From positions 230,503 to 294,502 of the forward strand of contig NZ_VRYZ01000007.1 in the NCBI RefSeq assembly GCF_008064635.1: a DNA stretch of 64,000 bases, read 5' to 3'. Position 1 is the first letter of the stretch. Each line of letters opens with the position of its first letter. The stretch is from Parahaliea aestuarii (lineage in GTDB: Bacteria; Pseudomonadota; Gammaproteobacteria; Pseudomonadales; Halieaceae). The notes below the pieces were generated by a model. The model did not search any database. It had not been told where the DNA came from and saw only the letters and a list, made by a program, of their open reading frames with translations. Positions 17,295 through 26,645 of the stretch are shown one piece after another. The position numbers were made by a program, and so were the translations under genes.

Positions 17295-20200
17295 ATGCAG
17301 AATATGCGATATCTGCTCAAACTATTGTGCTTATCACCATTGCTTTTGAGCACACCAGTCAGCGCCTCTATTTCCGAAGCAGATATTACCGTCAGCTTTC
17401 ACCCAGCAGTCTTTGCTAACGACCTTACCCAAAAAACAGTTAGTCAGATCTTTCAAGACTCTACCGGTGCCATATGGTTTGCCTCCCTGGAGGGCCTAAA
17501 TCGCTATAATGGCCACGAATTGGAGAACTTCAGATATTCCCCAGGCAATCCGGGAAGCCTGAGCTCCGACAATGTGACGGGAATAGAGGAAGACAACGAA
17601 GGTACAATCTGGATTTCCACCATCGGCGGCGGACTAAATAGATTCGATTCTACAAAGAACTCGTTCTCTGCACTCTACGCAGACAAAAGCCAGACAGACA
17701 GACTGCTATCCAATGACATAAACACGATCTTCAAGGATTCATCAGGCCGAATTTGGGTGGGCCACTCAAATGCATTTTCATCATTTGATCCAAAAACGGA
17801 AAGATTCGATCACTATATCTCTGACAAAATATCTACTCCTCCGCTGGGAGAAGTTATTAGTTTTTCACAATCTACCGACGGAACAATATGGATTGCAACT
17901 TCTGAAGCTGGAATTCTAAAAGTAGACACCATCTCCAGAAAAATTCTACCTTTAAAAGCTAACTCTTCAAACGACACTTCCCCACCCACCAACAACATCA
18001 TTGACACGATGATTGACAGCCAGAATCGGCTTTGGGTTGCCAGCTCTACAAGCGGCGTAGGGTTTCTAAACCTAAGAACAAATGAAAGACAGAACTTCAA
18101 TCATCAAGCGTCGAATCTAGAATCAATACCTTCCAACTCGGTCTTCGAAATATTTGAAGATAAAAATGGATTTATTTGGCTAGGAACACAAGAGGGACTA
18201 TGTCTATTCAATGAAAAAAACAAGGGATTCATTCGGATAAATACGACTAATGCAAATCTACCAAGCGATCCGATCTATAGTATTTTTCAATCTAGCGAAG
18301 GACAATACTGGATTGGAACATATGATGGGCTTGCCACTGGCACAAGGTTAATATTTCCAACGTACAACGAAGGAAACACAAACCTCTCTAGCGATTCTAT
18401 AAATGCTTTCTCTGAAACAGGAGACGGCAGTTTTTGGGTTGGAACAGATAATGGACTAAACCGTCTTCGGCCGAACCACCAGAATTTTGAATGGATAAAT
18501 CAGTATACCTTCCCCAGCATCTCCAGCGGCAAAGTAATGAGTTTGCTGGGGGAAGAAAATACTATCTGGGTAGGAACTTTTGATGAGGGCTTAAACAGGA
18601 TAGACCTAGAAAACAACCAAGTGGAAGTCTTTAGAAAAAATGAGGGGAACCCAAATTCTATCCCTGCCAACGGCATAACCTCGATAATACGGGGTACAGA
18701 TAAAAATATCTACATTGGAACCTTTGGTGGCGGATTAAGCATCTATGACGAAAGAAATGGTACGTTTACAAACTATCAATACAAACCAGGGGATACAAAT
18801 AGTTTAAGTAGCAACAAGGTTATCGCAATCTACGAGGATTCGCTAGGAACAATTTGGATAGGAACAGAAAGCGGGCTGAACGGATTTGACCCGGAAAGAA
18901 AAACTTTTATCAGAATGTTCTCCGAAAGAGGAAACGCCAAAAGCTTATCTAACGATATGGTGTGGGCATTCTACGAAGATAAAAATGGAGATCTTTGGTT
19001 AGGCACCAATGGCGGTGGCCTAAACCGCTGGAGCTTGGAGAAAAGAAGCGCCAGGGAGAATTATTTTGACAAGTATGCGAACAACTCAGATTTCCCCAGT
19101 TCTCATATCTATGGCATTCAGCCAAGTCAAGAAGGGGGAATTTGGCTATCACATAACAATGGAGCCAGCCTACTTAACCCAAGTACCGGTCGAGCACGCC
19201 ACTTTGGAATCAGGGATGGCCTCCAAGATAGAGAATTTAATTTGGGCGCATCATACCAAAAGTCGGATGGAAGCATACTGTTTGGAGGGAATCGGGGCTA
19301 CAACCTAATTGACGATGACAATTATACAAATGAGAGTGAACCACCAAAGGTAAGTATCTCTGAAATAAGAATCATGAACCAAAGAATGAAGTTCGACGAG
19401 CCCTATAACAGTATAGATCAACTGAATCTTGGGTACAGGGACATCATGGTCTCAATTGAGTTCTTTGCTGCCCATTATACTAATCCAGACCTTATTAAAT
19501 ACGCATACAAGCTAGACGGAATCAATACAGACTGGGTCGTGTCAGAATCATCAAGGGTTGCAACGTTCACTACGTTACCCGCGGGCGAGTACACCCTCAG
19601 ACTTGCTGCAGCGACGCCAAGTGGCGTGTGGAACTGGGATGCAGTACAGCTGCCAATCGTCGTATCACCTCCGCCCTGGCTGAGTAAGCCGGCATATGCT
19701 ATTTACACCTTCTTTGTTCTACTGCTGTTATCGATACCTTTCTATAGGAGCAAACGTCAGTCACAGCTTGCGAAAAAAAGGCAAGCGGAACTTGAAGCAA
19801 AGGTTGTAGAGCGGACGAAGGACCTCGAAGATGCCAGAAAAGTCGCTGAGCGTGCAAATAGGGCAAAATCTGAATTCCTAGCAACCATAAGTCATGAAAT
19901 CAGAACCCCTCTACACGGAATGATTGGGATGACCGACCTTCTTCTACATACCACCTTGAACTCACAACAAAGAAAGTTTGCTGATGCTGCGCGCAGCAGT
20001 GGCGCGGCACTTTTGAGCCTCATCAATGATATTCTTGATTTCTCAAAGATCGAGGCCAAGAAAGCAGTCCTAGAACGAACAACTTTTAACCTTCCAGAGC
20101 TAGTTGAAGACGCATGCTTTTTGCAGGCAGTTATGGCTAGAAGAAAAGGCGTACAACTACAACCCATAATAGATACCCCTTATCAAGTAACCTGCGTAGG

Positions 20201-21788
20201 GGATCCAACAAAAATTCGTCAAATACTTACAAATTTAATAAGTAATGCAGTTAAGTTTACACACGCTGGCCATGTAAATGTTTCTCTATCACTAAGTGAA
20301 TACAAGACGGATACGACCAAAAGTATTGTAGAATTCACGATAACAGACACAGGTATCGGAATGGACTCTAATACTTTGTCGAGAATTTTTGATCCATTTA
20401 CCCAAGCAGACGCGAGTACGACAAGGGAGTATGGCGGCACAGGGTTAGGGCTAACAATATGTCAGCAATATATTGAGCTGATGGAAGGAAATATAGACAT
20501 CCAATCAAGATTGGGTGAAGGAACGAGGATTTCAATCACCATTCCCCTAGAGGTAAGCTGCACAAAGAATTTTAGTGGGGAATTGAGATTCAAAAAATCG
20601 ATAATATACTCTTCAGATTCTATCCGAAAAAGAGCAATTGAATCGCAACTTTCACGATTGCTAATTGAGCCAACCCCCAAGATATCCGAAAGAAACATTT
20701 TCAGTTTAGCTGATAGCGATACGCTTATTGTAGTTGATCTATCGTCGCATAATTTTGGAACTGACCAACTAGGTGATTTTGAACTTTTAGATAATGTAAT
20801 TTTGATTACATCAGATGAGATAGATGAGCCATGGGGTAATAGTTCACTACCGGTTGTAGAGTCACCGATCAGTTCTGGAAATTTGCTTAAGGCAATAGAA
20901 GCCTTAGAAAACAGGAGAGAAAAAGAGTGGGAGTCACCACTTGAAGCCTTACAATCAACACAATGTGCAAAAATACTCGTTGCAGAGGACGTTGAGACAA
21001 ACCAAAGAATTATAAAGGAAATGCTTGAACTTCTTGGCCACAATGTGATTATTGCTGAGAATGGACGCAGAGCTGTTGAAATATTCCGCACCGAGAAAAT
21101 TGATCTTATATTTATGGACTGCCAAATGCCGATCCTGGACGGCTTTGGAGCTTCAAAGCTAATAAGAGATTACGAGAGCAGCAGAGGCCTCTCGCAAACC
21201 CCAATTATCGCCTTGTCGGCCGGAGCCAGCGTAACTGACATAGAATTGGCTTCAAATGCGGGAATGAATCACTATATTTCAAAGCCATATAATCTCGACG
21301 ACCTATCAAGTTCTATATCAGATTATTGCGTTGGGTATAACGGGAAGGCAGAAAAAACGAACCCTAGATGTAGTGAAATACAGTCAAAAAAATTAGCCAA
21401 ACCAAACCTAGAAGCAAATCCAGAGCTTATAATAGTTTCAGCTATTGACAACATTCGATCGCTCGAGGATCAAACTGGCAGAAAAATACTTCCCACGATT
21501 TTCGACGGATATAGAAATCAGTTTGAAGAAAAGATTCTTGAACTGAAGAAGGCAAATGAGCTCGGCGACATTTCAGAAATTTACAAAACGTCCCATGCGA
21601 TAAAGTCCATGAGCGCGAACATTGGAGCTGCAAAAGTTAGAAAGCTGGCCAGTGAAATTGAAGATGGCTCAAGAAGCGGAGAGGCCTGCAACTACAGCAG
21701 CGCCATAGACCATCTTGAACTAGCTCATCTAGAGTTTAACCGATACTTCAGAGAAAACTTTCTGATACAAAAAAATAATTATCTATAA
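17295..21788 (+). CDS. Hybrid sensor histidine kinase with double beta-propeller periplasmic domain
   Basis: A 1497-residue one-protein phosphorelay. After a signal peptide (LLKLLCLSPLLLSTPVSAS) there are about 13 two-component-regulator propeller repeats of the IWIGTxxGLNRF type (residues about 45-640), then a Y_Y_Y domain and a membrane helix (YAIYTFFVLLLLSIPF, about 800-815). A coiled coil leads to HisKA with His867 (SHEIRTPLHGM) and HATPase with the N box (NLISNAVKF), DTGIGMD and GGTGLGL. A degenerate receiver-like stretch precedes a true receiver with Asp1275 (FMDCQMPILDGF) and an HPt domain with His1434 (SHAIKSM). This is the HTCS-like layout that in Bacteroidetes senses glycans, but without the AraC output. 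The DNA is strikingly AT-rich compared with its neighbours, suggesting transfer. Confidence 0.94.
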   Translation: MQNMRYLLKLLCLSPLLLSTPVSASISEADITVSFHPAVFANDLTQKTVSQIFQDSTGAIWFASLEGLNRYNGHELENFRYSPGNPGSLSSDNVTGIEEDNEGTIWISTIGGGLNRFDSTKNSFSALYADKSQTDRLLSNDINTIFKDSSGRIWVGHSNAFSSFDPKTERFDHYISDKISTPPLGEVISFSQSTDGTIWIATSEAGILKVDTISRKILPLKANSSNDTSPPTNNIIDTMIDSQNRLWVASSTSGVGFLNLRTNERQNFNHQASNLESIPSNSVFEIFEDKNGFIWLGTQEGLCLFNEKNKGFIRINTTNANLPSDPIYSIFQSSEGQYWIGTYDGLATGTRLIFPTYNEGNTNLSSDSINAFSETGDGSFWVGTDNGLNRLRPNHQNFEWINQYTFPSISSGKVMSLLGEENTIWVGTFDEGLNRIDLENNQVEVFRKNEGNPNSIPANGITSIIRGTDKNIYIGTFGGGLSIYDERNGTFTNYQYKPGDTNSLSSNKVIAIYEDSLGTIWIGTESGLNGFDPERKTFIRMFSERGNAKSLSNDMVWAFYEDKNGDLWLGTNGGGLNRWSLEKRSARENYFDKYANNSDFPSSHIYGIQPSQEGGIWLSHNNGASLLNPSTGRARHFGIRDGLQDREFNLGASYQKSDGSILFGGNRGYNLIDDDNYTNESEPPKVSISEIRIMNQRMKFDEPYNSIDQLNLGYRDIMVSIEFFAAHYTNPDLIKYAYKLDGINTDWVVSESSRVATFTTLPAGEYTLRLAAATPSGVWNWDAVQLPIVVSPPPWLSKPAYAIYTFFVLLLLSIPFYRSKRQSQLAKKRQAELEAKVVERTKDLEDARKVAERANRAKSEFLATISHEIRTPLHGMIGMTDLLLHTTLNSQQRKFADAARSSGAALLSLINDILDFSKIEAKKAVLERTTFNLPELVEDACFLQAVMARRKGVQLQPIIDTPYQVTCVGDPTKIRQILTNLISNAVKFTHAGHVNVSLSLSEYKTDTTKSIVEFTITDTGIGMDSNTLSRIFDPFTQADASTTREYGGTGLGLTICQQYIELMEGNIDIQSRLGEGTRISITIPLEVSCTKNFSGELRFKKSIIYSSDSIRKRAIESQLSRLLIEPTPKISERNIFSLADSDTLIVVDLSSHNFGTDQLGDFELLDNVILITSDEIDEPWGNSSLPVVESPISSGNLLKAIEALENRREKEWESPLEALQSTQCAKILVAEDVETNQRIIKEMLELLGHNVIIAENGRRAVEIFRTEKIDLIFMDCQMPILDGFGASKLIRDYESSRGLSQTPIIALSAGASVTDIELASNAGMNHYISKPYNLDDLSSSISDYCVGYNGKAEKTNPRCSEIQSKKLAKPNLEANPELIIVSAIDNIRSLEDQTGRKILPTIFDGYRNQFEEKILELKKANELGDISEIYKTSHAIKSMSANIGAAKVRKLASEIEDGSRSGEACNYSSAIDHLELAHLEFNRYFRENFLIQKNNYL

Positions 21789-21808
21789 ATCGACTTAGAA
21801 AAAGCTCG

Positions 21809-24800
21809 ATGCAAATATATTTACCTAGAAAAAAGGAATACTTGAGAAAAATTTACTTCTCTATAACTCTTACGGTCTTGTTTTCCCATGGGAGCGTATT
21901 TGGAAAAGATTTAAAAAATGAACGATTCTTTATATCAGAGGCAAGGGTATCCGAGAAAATATCCAGAAGCACAGTTCTAGATGTATTTAAATCTCAGAAC
22001 AACTTGGTATGGATCGCGAGTGTAGATGGCATCACTATCTATGACGGTCACTCAGTTTCGCAGTATAAGGAGTGGGTCGATGAAGATGGCATCAGTCATC
22101 AGTTAAACATATCAAAGATAACAGAAACAAAGTCTGGTGTTATCCTTCTAGCAACTTATGGAAGCGGTTTACTTGCCTTTGATTTCCGCAAAAAAATAAT
22201 TGTTCCTGCGCAAGTGAAAATACCTCTAGACTCCAGTATCGCAGAAAAAGACATTTCCTACATATATGTCGATTCAAAGGGGCTTCTTTGGCTAGGGATG
22301 GACTCAGGCTTACTCACATCAATTGATGTAAGAACTGGTTTTTCAGAGAGGCGCGCCAAATTGGATGGCCGGATATCAGATATTATCGAATCGGATCTTG
22401 GCACAGTCTACGCCACGAGCGCGAACGGTAATTTATATACGTCAACCACCAAAAATGATTCGTCTACTTTTGATCTGCAATCCATCTGTGGCATCCGACC
22501 ATCCACATTGGAGGTTGTCCATTCGACATCTTCATCTACGCTGCTACTAGGTACTCGCGGTGACGGATTGTTCTCATTTAATGAGCAGTTGAATCGCTGC
22601 CAGAATGATGCGATTAGCAATCTTCATAGCGAAACTCTAGCTCACTCCATCGTGCACGAAATAGCCTATGATAAGTCAAGCGAGGTTCTATGGATTGGAA
22701 CGGACCGTGGCTTACTCAGACATTCCCTTACCGATTCGGTGTGGTTCAATCATGACAACTCCGGATTGACAAATAATGAGGTTGTTAGCCTTCACCAATC
22801 TGGAAGCGGCATTCTTTGGATTGGCACTTATGGCGGATTAAATATTGGAACGCATTCTTTTTTTGAACGGTATACCACAACTCACTATCCGGAACTTAGT
22901 TCCGTTGTTTCTATAGACGGTGATAATGCCACTGGAACGTGGATAGCAACTTACAACAACCTATTTAGAGAAGATTTGGCGAGCAATGAATATTCTTCGA
23001 TAAAACGTCTATTTCCTGATCTAGACACATCTTCGCTAGGAATTATGAGCATACATGTTAAAGATAACTGCATATATGTTGGAACGAGAAGTAAAGGTCT
23101 ATTAAAACTTGATTTGCTTAGCAGGAAAATTTCAGTCTACAGTACCGACTCTCAACCTAGGCTTCCAAGCAATTCAGTTAGCGCCATTCTTTCCAAAAAT
23201 TCAGATACGATTTTAGTAGGCACTTACGGGTCCGGGTTAGCTGTAATTCGTCGAAGCGATGACCATACCAAGAGCATTGAAGTGGTCGATAGTAGCAATG
23301 GCCTAGTTCACAATAATGTCACTGCCATCTTTGAGAAAAGTGATGGTGGCTTCCTAATAGGAAGTGAGGGCGGACTTCAATTCTTTTATCTTGAATCTAG
23401 AAATTTTCAAAATATTGATTTTTCTAGAAGAGGTAAGGGCTTCGTTAAAGTAGCCGTCTTATCAGTTACCGAGGACACTGATGGACGAATTTGGATCGGC
23501 ACATTACGAAACGGATTATTTGTAATCGACAGAAGTGTCAGCTCAGAATCATTAGTAGCGGTTCCTGTAGTTTCTATTTCACCTATCGGCAATACCGTGT
23601 ACGCACTTCAACCTGATGAAGAAGGAGCTGTTTGGGCTTCAACTAGCACTGGAATTAGTCGCGTAACGTCCGACCACTCGGTGAGAAATTTCCGATATAA
23701 GCATGGCCTTCAAAGCCCTGACTTCGAATTCGGCGCCTCACACAAATCACCCTCCGGCATCATCTACTTCGGCGGAAGCAATGGCTATAACCGCTTCGAC
23801 CCATCCACCATTGATCTGAATAGCGAACCTCCACCTGTACTGCTCACCGGAGTAAATATCGCAGGGGAAGAGCTGGCGCTGAATTCCGCAGTCCATAAAG
23901 CATCCCTGATTGAACTGGACTACACCGACTACTACGTCACTTTCGAGTTCAGTGCACTGGACTTTATTGATCCAGGAAACAATCTGTATAGGTACAAGCT
24001 GGACGGTTTCGATCCTGACTGGGTAAGCATTGGCAATCGGAATACCGCCACTTATACCAACTTGCCTCCTGGCGACTATCATTTCCTTGTCCAGGCAGCC
24101 AATTCATCCGGCGTCTGGAATTTTGACGGCATCCGTCTTTCACTCGGGGTTAATCCTCCACCATGGTTCAGCTGGTGGGCCTGGTGCCTTTACGGTGTTC
24201 TTGTTGCCCTGATGATCAAACACGCAAAAAGCACCTACGACAGACAACTGATACACAAAGCCGCATTGCAATGGGCAGCGGATATGGAGCTGACGGCTGA
24301 TCGCGCGTTGGACGATGTTCAGGAACAACTGGAAGAGCAGGCGCTGCTGGTTGAAACCATTCACCGCTTCAACGTCGACAGGCTGCAGCTTGTGCGCGAG
24401 TGCCTGACAAGACACGCTGCTTTCCTACCAGCTCCGCTAGATGAAGAGTGCCTGTACAGTTCGCAGAAACGCATGGATGCAATGATCTGTCTGGAACACT
24501 CGCTGCTGTATTGCCATGAGGAACTGCTGGCGAATATGCATGTGTACGTCAATGAACTCGGCAACAGGCTCTCTACCCGCAATGATGCAAATCAAAATGT
24601 GGTACTTGTGAACAATGTTCCCGAGCGACTTATCCCCGCCCGGTTCGCTCTACCCGTTTCGATTATTCTTCACGAGCTGCTGGACAACGCCTTTACTCAC
24701 GCTTTTGAACCTGCCCCGCAGGGCGGCATAGTCATCGTTAAAGCCGAGTACGGTGATTCGTTGTCCATTGTGCAAACGTCTATCGAAGTATCAGATAATG

Positions 24801-24991
24801 GCGTTGGGTTGCCTTCTGCCATACGACTGGACGCACCCGAATCAGAAGGGCTGACAACCGTGCTGGAATTATCGGAAAAGTTGGGCGGCACGCTGTCGGT
24901 GACCCGGGATGCAGGAACAAAATTTACACTGATCGTCCCCGGGCCGGGCCAGGAGTGCCTGGAGGAGGTTTCTCCTGAACCCGGTGATTAG
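21809..24991 (+). CDS. Beta-propeller sensor kinase with HisKA_2-like/HATPase transmitter
   Basis: A 1060-residue membrane sensor 20 bases after the hybrid kinase, so almost surely co-transcribed. It has a signal peptide (FSITLTVLFSHGSVFG), about a dozen propeller repeats (LWIGTDRGLL, LWIGTYGGLNIG, IWIGTLRNGLFV), a Y_Y_Y domain ending near 775 and a membrane helix (WAWCLYGVLVALMI). The cytoplasmic end resembles a HisKA_2 transmitter: ETIHRFNVDRLQLV with candidate His852 (the family usually has HHR-KNN), a YVNELGNRL helix, N box ELLDNAFTHAF and G1 box DNGVGLP. It has no receiver, so needs a partner regulator. The first two thirds are AT-rich, and from about 23.69 kb to the end the gene is GC-rich like the genome. 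Confidence 0.9.
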   Translation: MQIYLPRKKEYLRKIYFSITLTVLFSHGSVFGKDLKNERFFISEARVSEKISRSTVLDVFKSQNNLVWIASVDGITIYDGHSVSQYKEWVDEDGISHQLNISKITETKSGVILLATYGSGLLAFDFRKKIIVPAQVKIPLDSSIAEKDISYIYVDSKGLLWLGMDSGLLTSIDVRTGFSERRAKLDGRISDIIESDLGTVYATSANGNLYTSTTKNDSSTFDLQSICGIRPSTLEVVHSTSSSTLLLGTRGDGLFSFNEQLNRCQNDAISNLHSETLAHSIVHEIAYDKSSEVLWIGTDRGLLRHSLTDSVWFNHDNSGLTNNEVVSLHQSGSGILWIGTYGGLNIGTHSFFERYTTTHYPELSSVVSIDGDNATGTWIATYNNLFREDLASNEYSSIKRLFPDLDTSSLGIMSIHVKDNCIYVGTRSKGLLKLDLLSRKISVYSTDSQPRLPSNSVSAILSKNSDTILVGTYGSGLAVIRRSDDHTKSIEVVDSSNGLVHNNVTAIFEKSDGGFLIGSEGGLQFFYLESRNFQNIDFSRRGKGFVKVAVLSVTEDTDGRIWIGTLRNGLFVIDRSVSSESLVAVPVVSISPIGNTVYALQPDEEGAVWASTSTGISRVTSDHSVRNFRYKHGLQSPDFEFGASHKSPSGIIYFGGSNGYNRFDPSTIDLNSEPPPVLLTGVNIAGEELALNSAVHKASLIELDYTDYYVTFEFSALDFIDPGNNLYRYKLDGFDPDWVSIGNRNTATYTNLPPGDYHFLVQAANSSGVWNFDGIRLSLGVNPPPWFSWWAWCLYGVLVALMIKHAKSTYDRQLIHKAALQWAADMELTADRALDDVQEQLEEQALLVETIHRFNVDRLQLVRECLTRHAAFLPAPLDEECLYSSQKRMDAMICLEHSLLYCHEELLANMHVYVNELGNRLSTRNDANQNVVLVNNVPERLIPARFALPVSIILHELLDNAFTHAFEPAPQGGIVIVKAEYGDSLSIVQTSIEVSDNGVGLPSAIRLDAPESEGLTTVLELSEKLGGTLSVTRDAGTKFTLIVPGPGQECLEEVSPEPGD

Positions 24992-25114
24992 GCATATCGC
25001 GTACGCACTACATATACACCTCTCTGACAGTCAGCGAATGGGCATCTCAGGTTGCAGCTGGCTGGTAGTGCACACTTGTATTGCCTCCAGCCACTGGCGA
25101 GAGACAGGGCCGCT

Positions 25115-25873
25115 TTAACGCCCCACAAAGCAAGGTTGGCGTTTTTCTTTCTGCGCGGCGAAGCCCTCCTGAAGATCGGCGGAATCACGACAAAGGGCGA
25201 CCAGGGCATCCGCCCTCGCGCTCTCCAGCGAACCAGAAGCGACTGCAGTGATAACCTCTTTCATCGATTTGACTGCCAGTGGTGCCAGTTGCGCCAGTTT
25301 TTCGGCAAAGGCGCCAACTTCATCTGCCAGGCTTTCGCGCGCCACCAGATAATCCAGGAAGCCCATTTCCAACATGGCGCGGCTGTCGAGTTGGTCCGCT
25401 GCCAGCAACAGGCGCTTGGCAGCGGCCACTCCCAGACGCTCCACGAATCGCTTGATGCCACCAACGGGATAGCACAGCCCGATTGCTGCGGCAGGTACAC
25501 GCAAACGACTGCCTTCCACGCCAAAACGGAAGTCGCAACTGAGGGCCAACTCGACACCTCCACCGAAAACGTTGCCGTTAATCGCAGCAATTGTCGGGAT
25601 GGGCAAAGCGGCCAGTTGGTCAGTCGTTTCCTGAAACAATTCACCCGATATCTTGCCACTATTCAGCTCTACCAGCGACGCACCGGCACAGAAGGTTTTT
25701 TCGCCCGCACCGGTAATCACCAGCACCCGCACTGTGCTGTCGCCCTGTATTTGGGAGAGAATGTCGCGGATGGCGTGCAGCTCAGCGCCGCCCAGGGCAT
25801 TGTGCCGCTGTGGCACATTGAGAAGCAGCCGGCCTACATGCCCGGCCTGCTGGTATTGGATGGTGTCCGTCAT
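25115..25873 (-). CDS. Enoyl-CoA hydratase/isomerase family protein
   Basis: A 252-residue crotonase-fold protein, from MTDTIQYQQAGHVG. It has the CoA-binding RHNALG motif, the oxyanion-hole segments AGEKTFCAGASL and NGNVFGGGVELALSCD, and the usual amphipathic C-terminus. The second catalytic acid of true hydratases is not clearly present in YPVGGIKRF, so it may be an isomerase or hydrolase of the superfamily rather than a beta-oxidation hydratase. Starts at 25900 and 25885 in the same frame are possible but lie outside the family's normal N-terminus. It is divergent from tag. Confidence 0.88.
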   Translation of the reverse strand: MTDTIQYQQAGHVGRLLLNVPQRHNALGGAELHAIRDILSQIQGDSTVRVLVITGAGEKTFCAGASLVELNSGKISGELFQETTDQLAALPIPTIAAINGNVFGGGVELALSCDFRFGVEGSRLRVPAAAIGLCYPVGGIKRFVERLGVAAAKRLLLAADQLDSRAMLEMGFLDYLVARESLADEVGAFAEKLAQLAPLAVKSMKEVITAVASGSLESARADALVALCRDSADLQEGFAAQKEKRQPCFVGR

Positions 25874-25989
25874 GGTTCGCCTCATCAAATGACGCTGCAT
25901 TTTCCCACAGCACCGCCGTGTCTACCATGCGCAGTGGACAGCGTTGTCATGTCCGCACCATACTTGCGGCAGACTGGGAGGTAGTGAAA

Positions 25990-26571
25990 ATGAAGCAGCG
26001 TTGTGGCTGGTGTGGTGAAGATCCCCTTTACGTGGAATACCATGACACGGAATGGGGCGTACCCGTATACGACGATCCGACACTATTCGAATTCCTGCTG
26101 CTCGAGGGGGCACAAGCCGGACTGTCCTGGATTACCGTGCTGCGCAAACGCGAAGGTTACCGGCGCCTGTTTGCAAAGTTCGACCCGGTCAAGATTGCGA
26201 AAATGACCGACGCCCAGCTGGAGAAGCGTCTCGAGGACGCCGCCATCATCCGCAACCGCCTGAAAGTGTTTGGCGCTCGCACTAATGCGCGCGCATTTCT
26301 CGAAGTCCAGGCCGAATTTGGTAGCTTTAGTAATTACATCTGGGGCTTTGTCGATGGGCGGCCCATTCAGAACAAATGGAAGAGCCTGCAACAGGTTCCC
26401 GCAACAACGCCGCTGTCGGATCAAATCAGCAAGGATTTGAAGCGCCGCGGCTTTACCTTTGTCGGTTCCACCATCATCTACGCCCACATGCAGGCGACAG
26501 GCATGGTCAACGATCACACGCTGGACTGCTTCCGCCACAGCGAATGTGCCGGACTCGGTACAAGCCCCTGA
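25990..26571 (+). CDS. tag: DNA-3-methyladenine glycosylase I
   Basis: Base-excision repair enzyme that removes 3-methyladenine from DNA. The 193-residue protein begins MKQRCGWCGEDPLYVEYHDTEWG, and the Cys and His of this start together with the C-terminal His and Cys of MVNDHTLDCFRH form the zinc snap typical of Tag. Conserved FEFLLLEGAQAGLSW with the catalytic-region Glu is present. The start at 25990 fits the family; the frame is open from 25918 without similarity. Confidence 0.95.
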   Translation: MKQRCGWCGEDPLYVEYHDTEWGVPVYDDPTLFEFLLLEGAQAGLSWITVLRKREGYRRLFAKFDPVKIAKMTDAQLEKRLEDAAIIRNRLKVFGARTNARAFLEVQAEFGSFSNYIWGFVDGRPIQNKWKSLQQVPATTPLSDQISKDLKRRGFTFVGSTIIYAHMQATGMVNDHTLDCFRHSECAGLGTSP

Positions 26572-26603
26572 GCTATTGGACTGGACAGCGACAAAAATAA
26601 TAC

Positions 26604-26621
26604 CTAAAGTTTGAATTTTAG
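26604..26621. promoter_or_regulatory. Imperfect palindrome upstream of the double-TetR gene
   Basis: An 18-base imperfect palindrome with outer arms CTAAA and TTTAG (14 of 18 positions symmetric) lies 25 bases before the TetR-type gene. Position and size fit an autoregulatory TetR operator, but AT-rich symmetry can arise by chance. Confidence 0.3.
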
Positions 26622-26645
26622 ACGAGGAAGTATGGGTGAGCCCGG

